This document shows, piece after piece, positions 40,750 through 42,004 of a stretch of DNA of 42,004 nucleotides (positions are counted from its first letter, which is position 1; each line of letters opens with the position of its first letter). Under the pieces are notes generated by a model. The model did not search any database, was not told the origin of the DNA, and saw only the letters and a list, made by a program, of their open reading frames with translations. The translations under genes were made by a program, and so were the position numbers. Source of the DNA: Alphaproteobacteria bacterium (GTDB lineage: Bacteria > Pseudomonadota > Alphaproteobacteria > Bin95); the NCBI GenBank assembly GCA_030833925.1, contig JAURGE010000004.1, positions 1-42,004 of the forward strand, in the 5' to 3' direction.

Positions 40750-41922
40750 TTAGAGGGGCAAGCCAACATAGTTTTCAGCAAATGCTGTCATGGCAGCCTT
40801 AGAGCCAACCAGATAGTCTAATTCTGCTTTCTGCACTTTTTCTCTAAATGCACCTTCATCAGGGAAATGATGCATTAGCGTAGTCAGATGCCAGGAAAAC
40901 CGCGCCGCTTTCCAGACACGAGATAGAGCCAGTCGATCGTATGATTTAAGACCCGTTTCATCTCCGTGGCGGTAGTACGCAATCAAAGCATCTGAGAGAT
41001 ATTTTACATCCGATACCGCAAGGTTGAGGCCCTTTGCCCCCGTCGGAGGAACAATGTGACCAGCATCACCCGCGAGGAACATGCGCCCATTACTCAGGGG
41101 TTCCGAAACAAAACTTCGAAGAGGTGTAATAGATTTTTCAATGGAGGGACCTTCAATTACGGTCGCAGACACCTCTGACGGCAAGCGCTGCTTTAACTCA
41201 TCCCAAAATCTGTCATCAGGCCAGTCTTCTGGTGTATCTTGCAAGGCCGCCTGCAAATAATATCGCGAGATAGTCTCGCTACGCATTGAACAGAGCACAA
41301 AACCTCTTTGATGGCTGGCATAAATAAGCTCTTCATTCGGGGGGGGTGTTTTGGCAAGAACACCAATCCAACCGAATGGATATCGCAGTTCAAACTCATT
41401 CCTAGAACTGCTTGGTATCATCTGGCGCCCAATACCATGATGGCCATCGCAGCTAGCTATAAAGTCGCAATCCAACCGATGAGCTAATCCCTCGTGCTCA
41501 AAGGTAAGATAAGGAGCTTCAGTTTCAATATCATGCGGTTGCACGTCTTTAGCCTCGTGCACCATCCGAGCGCCGGCAGAATCTCTAGCGTTGTAAAGAT
41601 CTTCTGTAACCTTCGTTTGACCATAGACTGTTACAACCTTACCTCCAGTAAGAGCTTCAAGATCTATTCGCGCCACCTTGCCTTGGAAGGCCAAATTAAC
41701 ACCTGAATGTCTCAGGCCCTCTTGGTCCAGGCGATCACCAAGACCGGCTGCACGAAGAAGATCGCAAGTTCCCTGTTCCAAAACACCTGCACGAATTCGG
41801 CTGAGCACATAGGCTCGAGTCTGTCGCTCTAAGATAACGGAATCGACGCCCGCACGGTCGAGCAGGTGGCTAAGCAACAAGCCGGCCGGGCCGCCGCCTA
41901 TGATACCGACCGTAGTTTTCAT
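40750..41922 (-). CDS. pobA: 4-hydroxybenzoate 3-monooxygenase (p-hydroxybenzoate hydroxylase)
   Basis: This FAD enzyme hydroxylates 4-hydroxybenzoate to protocatechuate with NADPH and oxygen. FAD motifs are GGGPAG at 9-14, CDGHHG at 158-163 and GDAGHIVPPTGAKGLN at 285-300. Counting from ATG 41922, the known Pseudomonas residues fall on the same numbers: Arg42, Arg44, His72, Tyr201, Ser212, Arg214, Tyr222, Pro293 and Tyr385. That fixes the start there, giving 390 residues. A longer frame to 41946 is possible but adds an unmatched tail. Neither start has a good ribosome-binding site. A PobR-type regulator may lie beyond the window edge. Confidence 0.96.
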   Translation of the reverse strand: MKTTVGIIGGGPAGLLLSHLLDRAGVDSVILERQTRAYVLSRIRAGVLEQGTCDLLRAAGLGDRLDQEGLRHSGVNLAFQGKVARIDLEALTGGKVVTVYGQTKVTEDLYNARDSAGARMVHEAKDVQPHDIETEAPYLTFEHEGLAHRLDCDFIASCDGHHGIGRQMIPSSSRNEFELRYPFGWIGVLAKTPPPNEELIYASHQRGFVLCSMRSETISRYYLQAALQDTPEDWPDDRFWDELKQRLPSEVSATVIEGPSIEKSITPLRSFVSEPLSNGRMFLAGDAGHIVPPTGAKGLNLAVSDVKYLSDALIAYYRHGDETGLKSYDRLALSRVWKAARFSWHLTTLMHHFPDEGAFREKVQKAELDYLVGSKAAMTAFAENYVGLPL

Positions 41923-42004
41923 CCTATGAGCAGGAGCTTTTGTCATAAACAAAGTATGCCGGATAAAAAGGTATAAAGCGACTAAGTAACTTCAAAACTA
42001 ATTG

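Noticed and set aside
1-42004. CRISPR arrays, transposons, integrases, phage genes or defence systems
   Set aside because: I found no regularly spaced repeats, terminal inverted repeats, transposase/integrase motifs or known defence domains. The macro-domain gene alone is not evidence for a toxin-antitoxin or defence island.

Overview
The window reads as the chromosome of a free-living, probably marine, alphaproteobacterium with a compact genome of roughly balanced base composition. The lineage pointers are a TrcR/DUF1013 protein, which is essentially alphaproteobacterial, the order dnaB-alr-mlaE-mlaF-radA-cvpA-purF-SDR, the hflK-hflC-DUF2065-degP set, and abundant uptake and acyl-CoA genes. 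I see no rRNA, tRNA, CRISPR, transposase, integrase or phage gene. The order or species cannot be fixed from the sequence alone.

Layout. 1-4.3 kb: macro-domain protein coupled to the Fe-S/folate protein YgfZ, then acrylyl-CoA reductase AcuI, then release factor 3. 4.5-9.5 kb: envelope protein quality control (HflK, HflC, a DUF2065 peptide, a periplasmic Deg protease), divergent from the Fe-S carrier Mrp. 9.5-13 kb: a dimethylformamidase large-subunit homologue facing away from a metal-dependent amidohydrolase/deacetylase. 13-18.4 kb: two small membrane proteins and a TRAP transporter in the order P-M-Q, with a short-chain dehydrogenase upstream. 18.5-23.5 kb: a plus-strand group with a tiny membrane ORF, an MFS carrier, a two-subunit ThDP decarboxylase, a flippase-like membrane protein and a class III CoA-transferase, facing a DmdB-like acyl-CoA ligase. 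25.4-34.8 kb: core housekeeping (TrcR; DnaB, alanine racemase, MlaEF lipid transporter, RadA, CvpA, PurF, SDR). 34.8-38.2 kb: a sugar-acid catabolic operon (DgoK, DgoA, 2-hydroxyacid dehydrogenase, 2-keto-3-deoxy-L-arabonate dehydratase). 38.2-42 kb: a second acyl-CoA synthetase coupled to a degenerate SDR, then p-hydroxybenzoate hydroxylase.

Genes work together in small, tightly packed operons. Stop/start overlaps of the ATGA or GTGA type join ygfZ-macro, alr-mlaE, mlaE-mlaF, radA-cvpA, purF-SDR, dgoK-dgoA, dgoA-hydroxyacid dehydrogenase and the two small membrane proteins at 13.4 kb. hflK-hflC overlap by one base (TAATG). Five convergent pairs end within 3-15 bases of each other.

I did not find a clear new defence or mobile system. 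The least explained parts are the ThDP decarboxylase/MFS/flippase group at 18.5-23.5 kb, the dimethylformamidase-like/amidohydrolase pair at 9.5-13 kb, and two SDR proteins that lack standard catalytic residues.
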